Assembly: GCF_902813185.1 (NCBI RefSeq)
Contig: NZ_LR778301.1
Coordinates: 2,046,001 to 2,110,000, forward strand
DNA length: 64,000 bases
Reading direction: 5' to 3'
Origin: Denitratisoma oestradiolicum
GTDB taxonomy: Bacteria; Pseudomonadota; Gammaproteobacteria; Burkholderiales; Rhodocyclaceae
Position numbers and translations under genes: made by a program. The notes under the pieces were generated by a model. The model saw only the letters and a list, made by a program, of their open reading frames with translations. It did not search any database and was not told where the DNA came from. Below, one piece after another: positions 16,677 through 24,300 of this stretch; positions within the stretch are counted from its first letter, which is position 1, and every line of letters begins with the position of its first letter.

Positions 16677-17669
16677 ATGCTGTCAACGGATATGGGCGCA
16701 CTTATCGATGCCTGCGGTCGCAAGATCGATTACTTGCGCCTGTCTGTCACTGACCGGTGCGATCTGCGTTGCGCCTACTGCATGCCCGAGGACTATGCCG
16801 ATTACGAGGCACCTGGCCACTGGTTAAGCTTCGATGAAATCGAGCGGCTGACGGGTATTTTCGTCAGCCTCGGCGTTACCCGTATACGTCTTACTGGCGG
16901 GGAGCCTCTGCTCCGTGGAAGAATCGTGGAATTGGTGGCGAAACTGCGCAGGCACTCAGGACTAAGCGATCTATCGCTATCTACCAACGGGACTCGACTA
17001 GCCAGGATGGCTGCACGACTCAAGTCGGCAGGCGTGGATAGAATCAACGTTAGCTTAGACACGCTTTCGCGTTCCCGCTTCCTCGCACTTACCCGGCGGG
17101 ATGCCCTAGGCGACGTCTTGGCAGGGCTGGAAGAAGCGCGCAACTGTGGCTTTACGCCGATCAAGATCAACATGGTTTGGCTACCCGACTTTAACGGGGA
17201 TGAAATCGGCGCCATGATTGAGTACTGCATGGACAAAGGTTTCGTGCTACGCCTGATTGAGAACATGCCAATGAGCGATAGTGCTCGCGCTCTTGGCACC
17301 GGTTCACTGCAAGCCTTGATCGAAAGTCTTCGCAAACGTTACGATCTTGTTGACCACGTTCTGCCAGGCGGTGGTCCAGCACGGTACCTGACTACGCCAG
17401 ACAATATTTTCAGTATCGGCTTTATCACTCCGGTATCCCAGCACTTCTGCGCGACCTGCAACCGGATCCGCCTGACAGTTGATGGCGCACTGCATCTTTG
17501 CTTGGGGCAGGAGGATCGGCTTGAACTCCGGCACTTGCTGCGGACTGGTGCCAGCGATAGCGACCTAATAGATGCGATCCAGTCTGCAATGCAGCGTAAG
17601 CCGGATCGTCACGAGTTTTCCAATTCGTCGCACAAGCTGGTGCGGGTAATGGCATCCACTGGCGGCTAG
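16677..17669 (+). CDS. moaA: GTP 3',8-cyclase MoaA, molybdenum cofactor biosynthesis
   Basis: This radical SAM enzyme starts molybdopterin synthesis by converting GTP to the cyclic precursor. The N-terminal cluster motif is CDLRCAYC, with TGGEPLL and STNGTRL following. The C-terminal cluster is FCATCNRIRLTVDGALHLC. The C-terminus ends ASTGG; a terminal GG pair is needed for catalysis in MoaA. The start is the ATG at 16677, 13 bp after the chaperone; the ATG at 16692 is an alternative. Dedicated moaA copies are known in perchlorate islands, where they support the extra demand for cofactor. A short homologous duplicate of its last 20 codons follows at 17708. Confidence 0.95.
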   Translation: MLSTDMGALIDACGRKIDYLRLSVTDRCDLRCAYCMPEDYADYEAPGHWLSFDEIERLTGIFVSLGVTRIRLTGGEPLLRGRIVELVAKLRRHSGLSDLSLSTNGTRLARMAARLKSAGVDRINVSLDTLSRSRFLALTRRDALGDVLAGLEEARNCGFTPIKINMVWLPDFNGDEIGAMIEYCMDKGFVLRLIENMPMSDSARALGTGSLQALIESLRKRYDLVDHVLPGGGPARYLTTPDNIFSIGFITPVSQHFCATCNRIRLTVDGALHLCLGQEDRLELRHLLRTGASDSDLIDAIQSAMQRKPDRHEFSNSSHKLVRVMASTGG

Positions 17670-17707
17670 GCTGGCTTCTTACTCGCAACAAATAATCGTA
17701 TCGCTGT

Positions 17708-17767
17708 CACGAGTTCACAAATTCTCGCCACACTGTGGTTTGGGTAATGGCATCCACCGGTGGCTAG
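17708..17767 (+). pseudogene. Remnant of a second moaA 3' end (20 codons)
   Basis: This stretch begins CAC GAG TTC and ends GGT GGC TAG. It encodes HEFTNSRHTVVWVMASTGG and a stop, closely matching the end of the intact moaA 98 bp upstream (HEFSNSSHKLVRVMASTGG). Most differences are silent or conservative, so it derives from a diverged moaA and not from a fresh tandem copy. No upstream part of a second gene remains. Confidence 0.8.
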
Positions 17768-18000
17768 ACGGCGTCTGGCCGAAAACTATTTGATTTCATA
17801 GGACGGCATCCCTTGTGCTGCGGTCACTGGGTATGCCTATGCCAGCAGTCGGCTTTCAGTTCCAAAGCAGGCACAGCCACCACTGGCCCGGTTCCAACCA
17901 ATTGGAGTTGTATTGAGGTTGCACCCGAAAGGCTGATTCCAACCTCGGCACTCAGCCAGATTGGACTTTGAAACCGCCAACCCTAAAATGCAAATAGCCC
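17768..18000. other. Gap between the moaA remnant and the radC terminator
   Basis: I see no gene here. The stretch separates the respiratory locus from the integrative-element genes. It has no copy of the guaA 3' end, so it does not look like the attachment site of the element. Confidence 0.4.
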
Positions 18001-18036
18001 AAAAAAATACCCGCCGTAACTGGCGGGTATTTTTTT
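18001..18036. terminator. Bidirectional rho-independent terminator
   Basis: ATACCCGCC (18007-18015) and GGCGGGTAT (18022-18030) form a perfect 9-bp stem with a 6-base loop. An A run lies before it and a T run after it, so it can stop transcription from both sides. It lies at the 3' end of the minus-strand gene cluster beginning with radC and faces the plus-strand moaA transcript. Confidence 0.9.
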
Positions 18037-18039
18037 GGA

Positions 18040-18639
18040 TCAGATCAGCCCCCTTTCCGCAAAGGACATGACCGTGGTGTCGGCCACGATAAAGTGGTCG
18101 AGTACCTTGATGTCAACGAGAGACAGCGCCTGCCGAAGTTGGTTGGTGAGCGACTCGTCGGCGCGTGACGGCTCGGGACTGCCGGATGGGTGGTTGTGCG
18201 CAAAAATCACGGCCGAGGCATTGAGCTTCAAACCGATCCGCACGACCTCGCGCGGATACACCGAGGTTTGCGTCGTCGTGCCGCGAAACAGCTCCATGCC
18301 GGCAATCAGCCTATTCTGCGCATCAAGCCAGAGCGCCACGAAGCTTTCGTACACCTGCCCACCCAGAAACAGCCGCAGGTAATCGCGAACGGCAGCCGGT
18401 CCAGCAAGACTCACCGCATCGCTGCTGAGTGTTTCCTCAAGGGCGCGACGCAGAAGTTCCCTTGCTGCCGCCAGGCGGTCGGATACCGCATAGGAGAGAA
18501 TTTCTTCTCGCACGCCGGGAACGTTTGCCTGTCGAACAGCGCGCAAGCCGAACAATTCCGCCAGCGAATACATTGGAATCGAAGCATTCTCTTCTCCAAG
18601 CAGGATGGAAAGAAGCTCGCGGTCGGTTGATCTAATCAT
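18040..18639 (-). CDS. radC: RadC-family JAB-domain protein
   Basis: The ATG at 18639 is preceded by GGAGGCACCCAAG and gives 199 residues; the longer frame upstream is the leader RNA. The C-terminal half is a JAB/MPN domain with the metal-binding motif HNHPSGSPEPSRAD. The N-terminal part is the short helical region usual in mobile-element RadC proteins. Despite its name, a DNA repair role for RadC is not supported; the function is unknown. It is common on integrative elements and is the last gene of this minus-strand cluster, ending just before a bidirectional terminator. Expression is likely controlled by the hairpin leader at 18640-18712. Confidence 0.92.
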   Translation of the reverse strand: MIRSTDRELLSILLGEENASIPMYSLAELFGLRAVRQANVPGVREEILSYAVSDRLAAARELLRRALEETLSSDAVSLAGPAAVRDYLRLFLGGQVYESFVALWLDAQNRLIAGMELFRGTTTQTSVYPREVVRIGLKLNASAVIFAHNHPSGSPEPSRADESLTNQLRQALSLVDIKVLDHFIVADTTVMSFAERGLI

Positions 18640-18712
18640 CTTGGGTGCCTCCAATTGAAAAGCGGAGCGGCACCGTCCCCTTGAGGGCGATGGCACGCCC
18701 CGCGGGGTTGAA
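18640..18712 (-). ncRNA. radC-RNA-like leader of radC
   Basis: Two hairpins precede the gene. The proximal one pairs GGTGCC-gc-TCC with GGAGGCACC, so the Shine-Dalgarno sequence is inside the stem. The distal one is a CCCC/GGGG stem. The layout is shared with 13 other leaders in this element. Confidence 0.75.
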
Positions 18713-18722
18713 TGAATAAAAC

Positions 18723-19520
18723 TTACTGCGTCACTTCCGACCGACTGACCGGTTTTCCAGCATCAAGAATCTTCTGGCTTGCGCTGAAAATTCTCTGGGC
18801 CGACTTCTCCGGCAACTGCCCGTCTTCGAGCCAGGACTGAATGAAGCCTCGCGCCTCATCCTGTCCCGGCAGATCGAGGATGGAACACAGCAGGAATGCC
18901 ACGCCCTCCGCCTCGACCTCCTGAATGCTTCGTGGGATCGACGCTGCGTCATGACAATCGGCTTCTTCGGTGTGCCCCAGAACGACGTGAGCCAATTCAT
19001 GAAACCGGGTTTTGTGGGGATACTCGGCCAACGGATTAACTGCGATCCGCCGCTTCACCGCGTAGCCCTGCACATTCCCGTCCATGAACTCGAAACGCTC
19101 CAGCGTGATGTCGAGCGCATTCAATGCAGCCTCGGCATCCCACTGCGGCGACTCGATCGGCTCGACGTAGTCTTCGCCTTCGGTCTGTTCCAGACTGAAC
19201 CAGCGCGGCGCCAGCTTGAACAGGGTAAATAGATCCCCGCCGTCGCTGGACGAGTCACCGTCCGGGTCTGGGTTCCTGCGCTTGACCGTGATCGGCATGC
19301 AAAGTGAAATTGCTTTCTGCCCCTTGCATACCGAACGTCCCAAATCCTTCCAGCGGTTGAAACTGGCAATTGGCGACAGGGGCAAGTCCCGTTCCAGCAG
19401 TTGCGTGGCAGCCAGAATCTGGTTGCCAATACTGAAGCGATGAAACCGGCCGTAGGCCGCGCTCACGATCCCAGGCTCGGTAAGAGCCTGTTCGAGTAAT
19501 GGCGCAAATTTGTCGTGCAT
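18723..19520 (-). CDS. ArdC-like antirestriction / ImmA-IrrE-type metallopeptidase protein
   Basis: The ATG at 19520 follows GGAGGCACC and gives 265 residues. The N-terminal domain (HRFSIGNQILAATQLLERDLPLSPIASFNRWKDLGRSV, shortened here to its span at about residues 25-65) resembles the ArdC single-stranded-DNA-binding domain. The C-terminal domain has the zincin motif HELAHVVLGH. ArdC-type proteins of plasmids and integrative elements shield incoming DNA from restriction enzymes. The gene lies in a series of element genes spaced by hairpin leaders, between radC and the small gene at 19621. A role in antirestriction is inferred from family and context; the peptidase activity is untested. Confidence 0.75.
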   Translation of the reverse strand: MHDKFAPLLEQALTEPGIVSAAYGRFHRFSIGNQILAATQLLERDLPLSPIASFNRWKDLGRSVCKGQKAISLCMPITVKRRNPDPDGDSSSDGGDLFTLFKLAPRWFSLEQTEGEDYVEPIESPQWDAEAALNALDITLERFEFMDGNVQGYAVKRRIAVNPLAEYPHKTRFHELAHVVLGHTEEADCHDAASIPRSIQEVEAEGVAFLLCSILDLPGQDEARGFIQSWLEDGQLPEKSAQRIFSASQKILDAGKPVSRSEVTQ

Positions 19521-19587
19521 GGTGCCTCCAAGAAATATCGGGGAGGCACCGTCCCCCTCGGGGGCGATACGCTCCCCGTGGGATAGA
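19521..19587 (-). ncRNA. radC-RNA-like leader of the ArdC-like gene
   Basis: The proximal hairpin is perfect: GGTGCCTCC pairs with GGAGGCACC over 9 bp with a 12-base loop, and the right arm is the ribosome-binding site. The distal hairpin pairs CACGGGG with CCCCCGAG imperfectly. Confidence 0.78.
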
Positions 19588-19620
19588 AATTCCGGCCGAA
19601 GCCGGTTTGTCGTGCTGCTG

Positions 19621-19884
19621 TTACTTCCGTTTCGACAACCAGACGGACAGCGCGAATTCCTTCGCCTCGACGGCATTCGGCCCCAAGAACTCGCTGGGCC
19701 TGCCCTCGATCTTGCGCAGAAGAATTCGGCCAACCACGGCGATCTGCTGGCGCGCACCGATGTCGCCATCGAAGCGTGCTTTCAGGAATTGCCGGTAGTC
19801 GCCCTGCCATCCCGCCGGTGGAGCGAACGGCCCGAAGCCGCCGGGCATGGTGTCGATGAGACTGAAGTCGATGACGCCGTACAT
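19621..19884 (-). CDS. Small integrative-element protein of unknown function
   Basis: This frame encodes 87 residues from the ATG at 19884, which has GGGGAG six bases upstream; an ATG at 19890 lies too close to that site. It begins 13 bp after the stop of the primase-like gene, so the two are probably co-transcribed. The sequence (MYGVIDFSLIDTMPGGFGPF at the start, KIEGRPSEFLGPNAVEAKEF later) has no motif I recognise. No membrane segment or signal peptide is seen. I regard it as a real gene because of its ribosome-binding site and close spacing. Confidence 0.6.
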   Translation of the reverse strand: MYGVIDFSLIDTMPGGFGPFAPPAGWQGDYRQFLKARFDGDIGARQQIAVVGRILLRKIEGRPSEFLGPNAVEAKEFALSVWLSKRK

Positions 19885-19897
19885 GCTCATCTCCCCG

Positions 19898-20980
19898 TCA
19901 CGCCGCCCGGCTCAGCGCCTGTTCGACGCTACCGAGCGCGGGAAACCCCGCCTTGCCGAGAAGATCGAACACATCCAGCCAATCGACGCCTTTTCTGCCG
20001 TCGGGAATGTCGAGGGCAGGCGCGATCGCCCCCGCTCGAATCCCCATTTCCCATAACCGGGTCACCAACGTCCGCGCCGCTTCCTGTCCGTGGCCGGAGG
20101 GATGCTGCTTGGATGGCCGGTCCTTGTCGGCAAAGACAAGAACCTGCTCGACGCCGGGTGGCGGCATGAAGGTTTCCAGCAGATAGGCATTACCTGTCGC
20201 CCAGGCCGGGAGTCCGGTGGCTTCGATGACGGCCAGGGCCGTTTCGATGCCCTCGGTAACGGCCAGGCGGTGGCCAACCGGCACCAGTCGAACAGCACCC
20301 CCGGTCAACTGACGGGCCACAGGATGGCGCATCAGCTTCTTGGGGGCATCGACCGGCGCCTTGTGACCATCAGGCGTCAGGTAGGTGCGATGGATCGTTA
20401 CCGCCTCACCTCCCTGCCCTGTCACTTGCGCGATCAGGGTCGGGTAATGAGCCACGAGGCGGTTGTCCGCGTAGTAGCCCAACTCCGGGTGGAACCGCAA
20501 GGTGTCCGGCACCTTCAACGACAATCCGCGTCGGGCCAAGTACAAACGAGCCGGTTCAGATTCCGGATGCGACAGAGACAATGATTCTCGCCAGGTGCGA
20601 TTGAGATGCTCCCGGCGAATCTCGTCGTCCGACTTCCCCGCTCTGACCTCGCCATGCTTTGCCGACGGCAACCGGATCGGCTGGCTGCCGACCTGCTCGG
20701 CCACTTCGCGAATCGCACGGCCAAAGTCCCAGTCGTTGATCCACATCAGCAGCGCAAACCCGTCGGCAAAACTGCCGCAGGTGTTGCAGATGCCACCGCC
20801 CGTATCCGCGACATCCCGGAATACTCGAAAGCCATCCCGACCGCCATGAACCGGACAGGGCACATGCTTCCCCTGCCGATCCAGCGCGGCTTTCAGCGGT
20901 GGGGCCAGGTCGAGCAGAACCCGATCCCAGCGTCCCCGCACATCCTCTTTGACGCGATGCGTCTCATACTCATGCTTCAT
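19898..20980 (-). CDS. Zinc-ribbon / Toprim primase-like protein
   Basis: The ATG at 20980 lies after GGAGGCACCTGCA and gives 360 residues. The N-terminal region has CPVHGGRDGFRVF and ICNTCGSFADG, a zinc ribbon like those of P4-type and DnaG-type primases. The C-terminal half is a Toprim domain: VTEGIETALAVIEATG holds the catalytic glutamate and VLVFADKDRP the DxD metal site. Proteins with this layout on plasmids and integrative elements prime or assist replication after transfer. No helicase domain is attached, so it differs from the larger phage P4 alpha protein. The gene is the first of a group that starts after a terminator at 21176, with a candidate promoter motif at 21065. Confidence 0.85.
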   Translation of the reverse strand: MKHEYETHRVKEDVRGRWDRVLLDLAPPLKAALDRQGKHVPCPVHGGRDGFRVFRDVADTGGGICNTCGSFADGFALLMWINDWDFGRAIREVAEQVGSQPIRLPSAKHGEVRAGKSDDEIRREHLNRTWRESLSLSHPESEPARLYLARRGLSLKVPDTLRFHPELGYYADNRLVAHYPTLIAQVTGQGGEAVTIHRTYLTPDGHKAPVDAPKKLMRHPVARQLTGGAVRLVPVGHRLAVTEGIETALAVIEATGLPAWATGNAYLLETFMPPPGVEQVLVFADKDRPSKQHPSGHGQEAARTLVTRLWEMGIRAGAIAPALDIPDGRKGVDWLDVFDLLGKAGFPALGSVEQALSRAA

Positions 20981-21061
20981 TGCAGGTGCCTCCATGAAAT
21001 TGGAACGCTCCGCGCGGCATGGCGATACCCCGACCGGGATACGCTCCCCGGCGGGGTTGAT
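20981..21061 (-). ncRNA. radC-RNA-like leader of the primase-like gene
   Basis: The distal hairpin is well formed (ACCCCGCCGGGG with CCCGGTCGGGGT). The proximal one is weak in this copy (GTTCC with GGAGG), so sequestering of the ribosome-binding site is less certain than in other leaders. Confidence 0.6.
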
Positions 21062-21064
21062 GAA

Positions 21065-21093
21065 TGCTGTTTGTTTTCTCGTGGCCAGCTACC
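21065..21093 (-). promoter_or_regulatory. Repeated motif copy 1, candidate promoter or operator
   Basis: Read on the plus strand the copy runs TGCTGTTT to GGCCAGCTACC. It sits between a terminator and a hairpin leader, where a promoter for the minus-strand primase gene is needed. The same motif occurs at 27930, 36484 and 37934. Confidence 0.5.
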
Positions 21094-21316
21094 ACACGTC
21101 CACCCGATGCCTTACGGCGCCGGATTGAATTCTGTGTTCCGAACTTTTCGCAGGAGGCTCGATGAACCTCCTGTGAAAAACCCCGGCACGTTGGCCGGGA
21201 AAAATGACACAGGGGAGGATTCACGGCCATGCTACGCAGCCGCTCTACCCCATGGGATTTGAAATGTGACCTTTTCGGATCGACTTCGGAAGTCATTCCG
21301 ATTGCATGACGTGGCG
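21094..21316. other. Gap downstream of the methylase-helicase gene
   Basis: No gene is seen. It holds a terminator at 21176-21204 and, before it, a stretch (ATTCTGTGTTCCG) with similar counterparts near 36543 (ATTCTGTTTTCCG) and 27991 (AATCCGCTTTCCA), so this whole spacer belongs to a repeated family. Confidence 0.45.
21176..21204 (-). terminator. Rho-independent terminator of the methylase-helicase gene
   Basis: CCCGGC (21182-21187) and GCCGGG (21194-21199) form a stem; on the minus strand it is followed by a run of T. It lies about 110 bp after the stop of the 1661-codon gene. Confidence 0.75.
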
Positions 21317-24300
21317 TCAGGAGGCCTCTGCTTCAGCCTCCATCGCCCCGGCGTTGCCTTTGTCGAGATCGAGCGCAGCATTGATCTCGCGTTGGCGTAC
21401 CAGCAACTGCGTCAGCCTTTCCTCCTTGTCGAAAGGCTTGGACAACTCCATGAGGATGTCGGCGAAGCGCTTTTCAGCCCGTGCCATGTCCTCAGAGGCT
21501 TCCGCCACGCGTCCTTCCAGGCTGTTGGCTACGTTCTCGACCACCCGGACCATCCCTTGCGGGTTGTCGGAATGATGAGCCGTATAGGCACGTCGGCCTT
21601 TCAGGACGAAACAAGGGCCATCGCCGGATATCGTGGGGATGGACACATCGAGATCGAAGCCGGCAAACTGCCCAACCGACATCTCTCCCGGTGAGGACTT
21701 CCAGCTGCCGAACTTCCGGGTTCTGGCCTTGGCCTCGATGTAGTACTGCAAAAGTGCCTCTCCCGCCGCTGATCGCTCGCTATAGCGCTTTCCGTCGACC
21801 ACCATGCTGAAGCGGTTACCCCGCACATCCACACGGTCGGCGATGTCGGCTTCGATTGAGTCGATCCGTTCCCGGATCTTCTCGATTCTGCCGGGCAGTG
21901 TCGCCGACTCTCGCTGGTTCGCCCATCGCTGGTTGTCCCATTGGGATTTCAGCAAGGAGAGCTTCGCGACATCGGCATCGATACCTGCCTTTTCCATCAC
22001 CAACGGATTGCCAGATGCCAGGGCTTTCACCTCGGCATAGGACAACGCCGCCAACTCCACGTCCTCCGCGCTGCGCATTCCGGTATCTCCCCGCATGACC
22101 TGGGCGATGAAGCGTGCCTTGGTTTCGAGGGTCTGCCAGATGTACGCATCGAACGATGCCTCCGTCACATAGCGGATGATCCGCACCTCTTCGTTCAGGT
22201 TGCCCTGCCGAACAATGCGTCCCTCCCGCTGCTCAACGTCAGCCGGCCGCCACGGAGCGTCCAGATGGTGCAACGCCGCCAGGCGCGTCTGGATGTTGGT
22301 GCCAACCCCCATCTTCAGGGTGCTGCCCAGGAGGATGCGAATCCGTCCTTCCCTTACTGACTTGAACAGTTCTGCCTTGGCGGAATCGCTGTCGTAGTCG
22401 TGGATGAAGGCGATCTCCGTTCCCGGAACGCCCATTTCGACGAGCTTTGCCCGAACGACGTGATAGACGCTGAACCGTCCATCGTCCGTCGGTGTGCTGA
22501 GATCGCAAAACACGACCTGTGTCCCCCGGAACGCTGCGGTTTCCCGCCATATCCCAAAGACATTATCCGCACACTGGCTGACCTTGCCGTCCTGAGCTTC
22601 CAGGCTTGAAGGATCAACCAATCGCATGTCCAACGCGGCCTTGCGGCCATCGTTGGTCACCGCCAGCATGTTGTCTTCGCTGGGCGTCACATCGCCGTTG
22701 CGAATTGCTTCCGCTCGGGCGACCAGCGTTGCCACGAACGCCTTCAGCTCCGCAGTCGGCTTGGCCGTCACGGTTTCCAGATGGAATCGAGGCACCGGCA
22801 GCTTCAGCATGTCCGCGGTGCGGATATCGGCGACTTCCCGGAACATGGTCATCAGTTCCGGCAGATTGACGAAGCGCGCGAACCGCGTGTTCATGCGGTA
22901 GCCACTGCCATCCGGCGACAACTCCAGGGCAGTTACCGATTCCCCGAAGTTTCCCGCCCACGTATCGAACTGCGACACATGATTGGCGCGTAGCGTCACC
23001 GGCTGCAGGTAGCGCTGCATGGTCCACATCTCGGCCATCGAGTTCGAGACCGGTGTCCCGGTTGCGAATACCACTCCCGAACGGCCGCCCTGTTTATCCA
23101 TCACATGGCGCGTCTTCACGAACATATCGAAGGCGCGCTCCGAGTTGGAATTCGGCAGACCTGCCACCCGCGTCATCTTCGTGAAGCGGTACAGGTTCTT
23201 GAAGTAGTGCGCCTCGTCGATGAAGAGGTAGTCGATGCCCAGTTCCTCGAACGTGAGCATGTCGTCCTTCTTCGACTTGGCCGACAGCTTCTCCAACCTT
23301 GCGAGCCAAATCTTCTTGGCCCGCTCCAACTCCTTGACGATGCGATTGCCCCGCTTGCCCGATTTCGAGGCCCGAATGGCGCACTCGATTTCGTAGACTC
23401 GCGCTTCGATGAACGACTCCATTGCTTCGTCGCTCATCTTGATCCTCTCGAAAGAGGCATGGGTAATCAGCACCGCATCCCAGTCGCCGGTGGCTATCCG
23501 GGACAGCAGCGTCCGGCGTTTGTCGCCGACCAGATCGTCCTTGCTGGCCATCAGGATGGTTGCCCCCGGATATGCCCGCAAGAACTCCGCCGCGAACTGC
23601 TCAAGCATGTGATTGGGCACCACGTAGCACGGCTTGCTGGCCATGCCGAGGCGCCTCAACTCCATCCCGCCGCAGATCATCGTCAGGGTCTTTCCGGCGC
23701 CGACCACATGGGCCAGCAGCGTATTCACCCCGCCAGACACGATTCGCCAGATGGCGTCCTTCTGGTGCCGATGGAGGTTGTACACCTCCGAAAACCCCGG
23801 CAAAGAAAGCCGTGAACCGTCGAACTCCCTCAGCCTGACGGCATTGAACTGGTCGTTGTACATCCTGACCAACCGCTCGCACCGTTCGGGATCGGCGAAC
23901 ACCCAGGCACGGAATGTCTCCTTGAGCGCCTGCTGCTTTTCCCTGGCGGCAATGGTTTCCTCGGTGTTCACGAAATACCGGTCGGTGACCGGATCGCGAT
24001 CCCGGATCGTCGGAACCATCTGATTCAGCGTGATGACAAACAACTCACCCGCCGAAATACGCGCGGTGCCGTAGGTTTGGGTCGACGCTACCGACCGCTC
24101 GCCTTGCCATGGCACATCAATGTTCCAGGCACCCGCCTCGGCGCTGAACTCCACCGTGCAACCATCGCATTCCAGGAGATGATCGAGGAATGCCGCATAG
24201 TCGCGCGCCGGAATCCAGGTCGAACCAATCCGGGCATCGATTTCACCCGGCCCCAAATCCGGCGGTATGACCGCCTTCAGTGCGTGGACGTTGCGGACAT

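Noticed and set aside
17670..18040. Left attachment site of the element in the gap after moaA
   Set aside because: The gap has only a short imperfect match (TTCTTACTCG) to the guaA 3' end TTCCCACTCG; too weak to be an attachment core.
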